Below, piece by piece: positions 61,686-64,000 of a stretch of DNA of 64,000 nucleotides. Location: NCBI GenBank assembly GCA_947365245.1, contig CANAWG010000004.1, positions 1 to 64,000 of the forward strand, written 5' to 3'. This DNA is from an uncultured Oscillibacter sp. (GTDB taxonomy: Bacteria; Bacillota; Clostridia; Oscillospirales; Oscillospiraceae). Made by a program: the position numbers and the translations under genes. Position 1 is the first letter of the stretch. Each line of letters starts with the position of its first letter. The notes under the pieces were generated by a model. The model saw only the letters and a list, made by a program, of their open reading frames with translations. It was not told where the DNA came from and searched no databases.

Positions 61686-62396
61686 TCAGCCGCCCAAGTA
61701 GGCTTTCTTAATGGCCGGGGAGGCCAGCAGCTCGTCGCCGGTGCCGGAGGTGACCACCTTGCCGGTCTCCAGCACGTAGCCCCGGTCCGCCACGGACAGC
61801 GCCGCCTGGGCGTTCTGCTCCACCAGCAAAATGGTGGTGCCGGCGTCGTGGAGGTTCTGGATGATCTCAAAGATCTGCTCCACCAGAATGGGGGCCAGGC
61901 CCATGGAGGGCTCATCCAGCATCAGGAGCTTCGGGCGGCTCATCAGCGCCCGGCCCATGGCCAGCATCTGCTGCTCGCCGCCGGAGAGGGTGCCGGCCAC
62001 CTGTCTGCGCCGCTCCTTCAGCCGGGGGAACTGGTCGAAGACCTTCTCCAGGTCCGCCGGGTCCGGCTTGCCGCTGCGAGTGTAGGCGCCCATCTCCAGG
62101 TTCTCCTGGGTGGTCATCTGCAAAAAGATGCGCCGGCCCTCCGGCACCAGGGCCAGTCCCCGGGAGACCACCTTGTGGGCCGGGACCCTTCCCAGGTCCT
62201 CCCCCAGGAACGTGACGGAGCCGGTCTTGCTCCGCAGGAGGCCGGAGATGGTGTTCAGCGTGGTGGACTTGCCGGCGCCGTTGGCGCCGATGAGGGTGAC
62301 GATCTCCCCCTGGGAGACCTCGAAGGAGACGCCCTTGATGGCGTGGATGCTGCCGTAGTAGACGTTGATGTTGTCGACCTTCAGAATCGTTTCCAT
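61686..62396 (-). CDS. livF: branched-chain amino acid ABC transporter ATPase LivF
   Basis: 236-aa ATPase. Walker A GANGAGKST is at 37-45, signature LSGGEQQMLAMGRAL, Walker B LLMLDEPSMGL and LVEQNAQAAL in the H-loop place, the classic LivF series. The start at 62396 lies one base after the livG stop region with GAAGGAGG inside livG. Confidence 0.96.
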   Translation of the reverse strand: METILKVDNINVYYGSIHAIKGVSFEVSQGEIVTLIGANGAGKSTTLNTISGLLRSKTGSVTFLGEDLGRVPAHKVVSRGLALVPEGRRIFLQMTTQENLEMGAYTRSGKPDPADLEKVFDQFPRLKERRRQVAGTLSGGEQQMLAMGRALMSRPKLLMLDEPSMGLAPILVEQIFEIIQNLHDAGTTILLVEQNAQAALSVADRGYVLETGKVVTSGTGDELLASPAIKKAYLGG

Positions 62397-62397
62397 G

Positions 62398-63231
<834 letters not shown>

Positions 63232-63232
63232 G

Positions 63233-64000
63233 TCAGGCGGCCTCCTTTCCGTTGGACTTCCAGTTCAGGAAGGTCTTGATGGTGGGGTTGTTGGTGGCCA
63301 GCATCACCAGGATCAGCACGATGGCGTACACCAGCATCCGGTAGTCGGAGAACGCCCGCAGCAGCTCCGGCAGGACCGTCAAAACGGCGGCGGCCACCAG
63401 GGAACCCCACAGATTTCCGAGTCCGCCCAGCACCACGAACACCAGAATCAGAATGGAGGTGTTGAAGTTGAACTTGGTGGCCTGGAGGGAGGAGAAGTTC
63501 AGTCCGTACAGCGCCCCGGCGGCGCCGGCCAGGGCGGCGGAGGTGACAAAGGCCATCATCTTGTACTTGGTGATGTTCACGCCCACGCTCTCCGCGGCGA
63601 TGGCGTTGTCCCGCAGGGCCATGATGGCGCGGCCCGCCCGGCTGTACTTCAGGTTCAGCACCACGAACAGCGTCACCATGACCAGAATGAAGCCTGCGGT
63701 GAACGTGGCGATGGTGGTGGTGCTGGTGGCGCCCTGGGCGCCCTTGATGATGGCGATGCCGTCGGGCTGCATCCCCAGGTCCTCCACGGTCTTGCTGCCG
63801 GTGAGGTTAAAGGCCACGTGAAGACCGGATGCGTCCACGCCCACCAGGAGGCAGTTGACAAGATCCTTGATGATCTCGCCGAAAGCCAGCGTGACGATGG
63901 CCAGATAGTCGCCCCGCAGCCGCAGCACCGGGGAGCCCACCACCAGCCCCGCCAGGGCGGCGGCGGCGGCGCCCACCAGCATGGCGACAGCCAGCCGCAG
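63233..64000 (-). CDS. livM: branched-chain amino acid ABC transporter permease LivM (5' end outside window)
   Basis: C-terminal ~255 residues of LivM. Family motifs VLRLRGDYLAIVTLAFGEIIK and SSLQATKFNFNTSILILVFVVLGGLGNLWG are clear, with at least five membrane segments. The frame runs straight off the window edge, so the start and the first membrane segments are missing. livH and the binding protein presumably lie beyond 64000. Confidence 0.95.
   Translation of the reverse strand: MRLAVAMLVGAAAAALAGLVVGSPVLRLRGDYLAIVTLAFGEIIKDLVNCLLVGVDASGLHVAFNLTGSKTVEDLGMQPDGIAIIKGAQGATSTTTIATFTAGFILVMVTLFVVLNLKYSRAGRAIMALRDNAIAAESVGVNITKYKMMAFVTSAALAGAAGALYGLNFSSLQATKFNFNTSILILVFVVLGGLGNLWGSLVAAAVLTVLPELLRAFSDYRMLVYAIVLILVMLATNNPTIKTFLNWKSNGKEAA

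Overview
The window looks like chromosome from an anaerobic, high-GC, low-oxygen-adapted Firmicute of the Oscillospiraceae type (Oscillibacter, Dysosmobacter, Flavonifractor or Lawsonibacter-like). This is an inference. The evidence is a GC-rich codon bias, sigma-A promoters with near-consensus boxes and 17-bp spacers, strong GGAGG ribosome sites, an [FeFe] hydrogenase, rubrerythrin, ferredoxin-type aldo/keto reductase, CIRCE-controlled groESL, a SpoVB-like flippase, and no plasmid, phage or CRISPR signature. Most of the window is core chromosome with short operons separated by strong, often bidirectional, hairpin terminators.

Layout. 0-3.4 kb: 3' part of tRNA-Leu(CAG), two small hypothetical genes, a YfcE-like phosphodiesterase, a VanY-type carboxypeptidase and a ComEC-like metallo-hydrolase. 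3.5-6.7 kb: a strong promoter, a structured leader with terminator, then a TM1266-type 'hydrogenase regulator' gene coupled to an NMT1/SsuA-type ABC transporter, with a multi-hairpin element wedged between permease and ATPase. 6.7-12.1 kb: malQ, then an [FeFe]-hydrogenase operon (a NuoF/GltD-like flavoprotein plus HydA). 12.2-17.9 kb: superoxide dismutase, glpK behind a leader terminator, malic enzyme, an aminotransferase and a radical SAM protein. 17.9-23.8 kb (minus strand): the pyrimidine operon pyrC-K-D-F-E-B-I. 24-26.7 kb: a chemoreceptor with an extracytoplasmic zinc-binding domain and an SdpI-like membrane protein.

26.8-42.9 kb is the most distinctive block: a FadR-type regulator, lipoate-protein ligase, a metallo-hydrolase on the other strand, a complete TRAP transporter (Q, M, P), a PPC/DUF296 protein, a complete TPP/lipoate 2-oxo-acid (acetoin-type) dehydrogenase complex E1a-E1b-E2-E3, a threonine-dehydrogenase-like zinc dehydrogenase and then a second E1a-E1b-E2 set without its own E3. 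Read together: import an organic acid, oxidise it through one of two E1/E2 systems sharing one lipoyl-carrying E3, and supply lipoate with a dedicated ligase. Palindromes matching the FadR/GntR type lie at the regulator's own promoter and at the ligase promoter. The substrate cannot be told from sequence.

43-64 kb: lysA, a MarR-MATE efflux pair with a visible operator, a DegV protein, rubrerythrin plus a 50-residue gene, a Na/Pi cotransporter-PhoU fusion, a patatin-like lipase, a DUF1538 transporter with a tandem PII-like protein, a SpoVB-like flippase, an iron-sulfur aldo/keto reductase behind a MerR-type promoter, groEL/groES with a duplicated groEL tail downstream, a diacylglycerol-kinase-like protein, an rRNA methyltransferase and the livM (partial)-livG-livF end of a branched-chain amino acid transporter.
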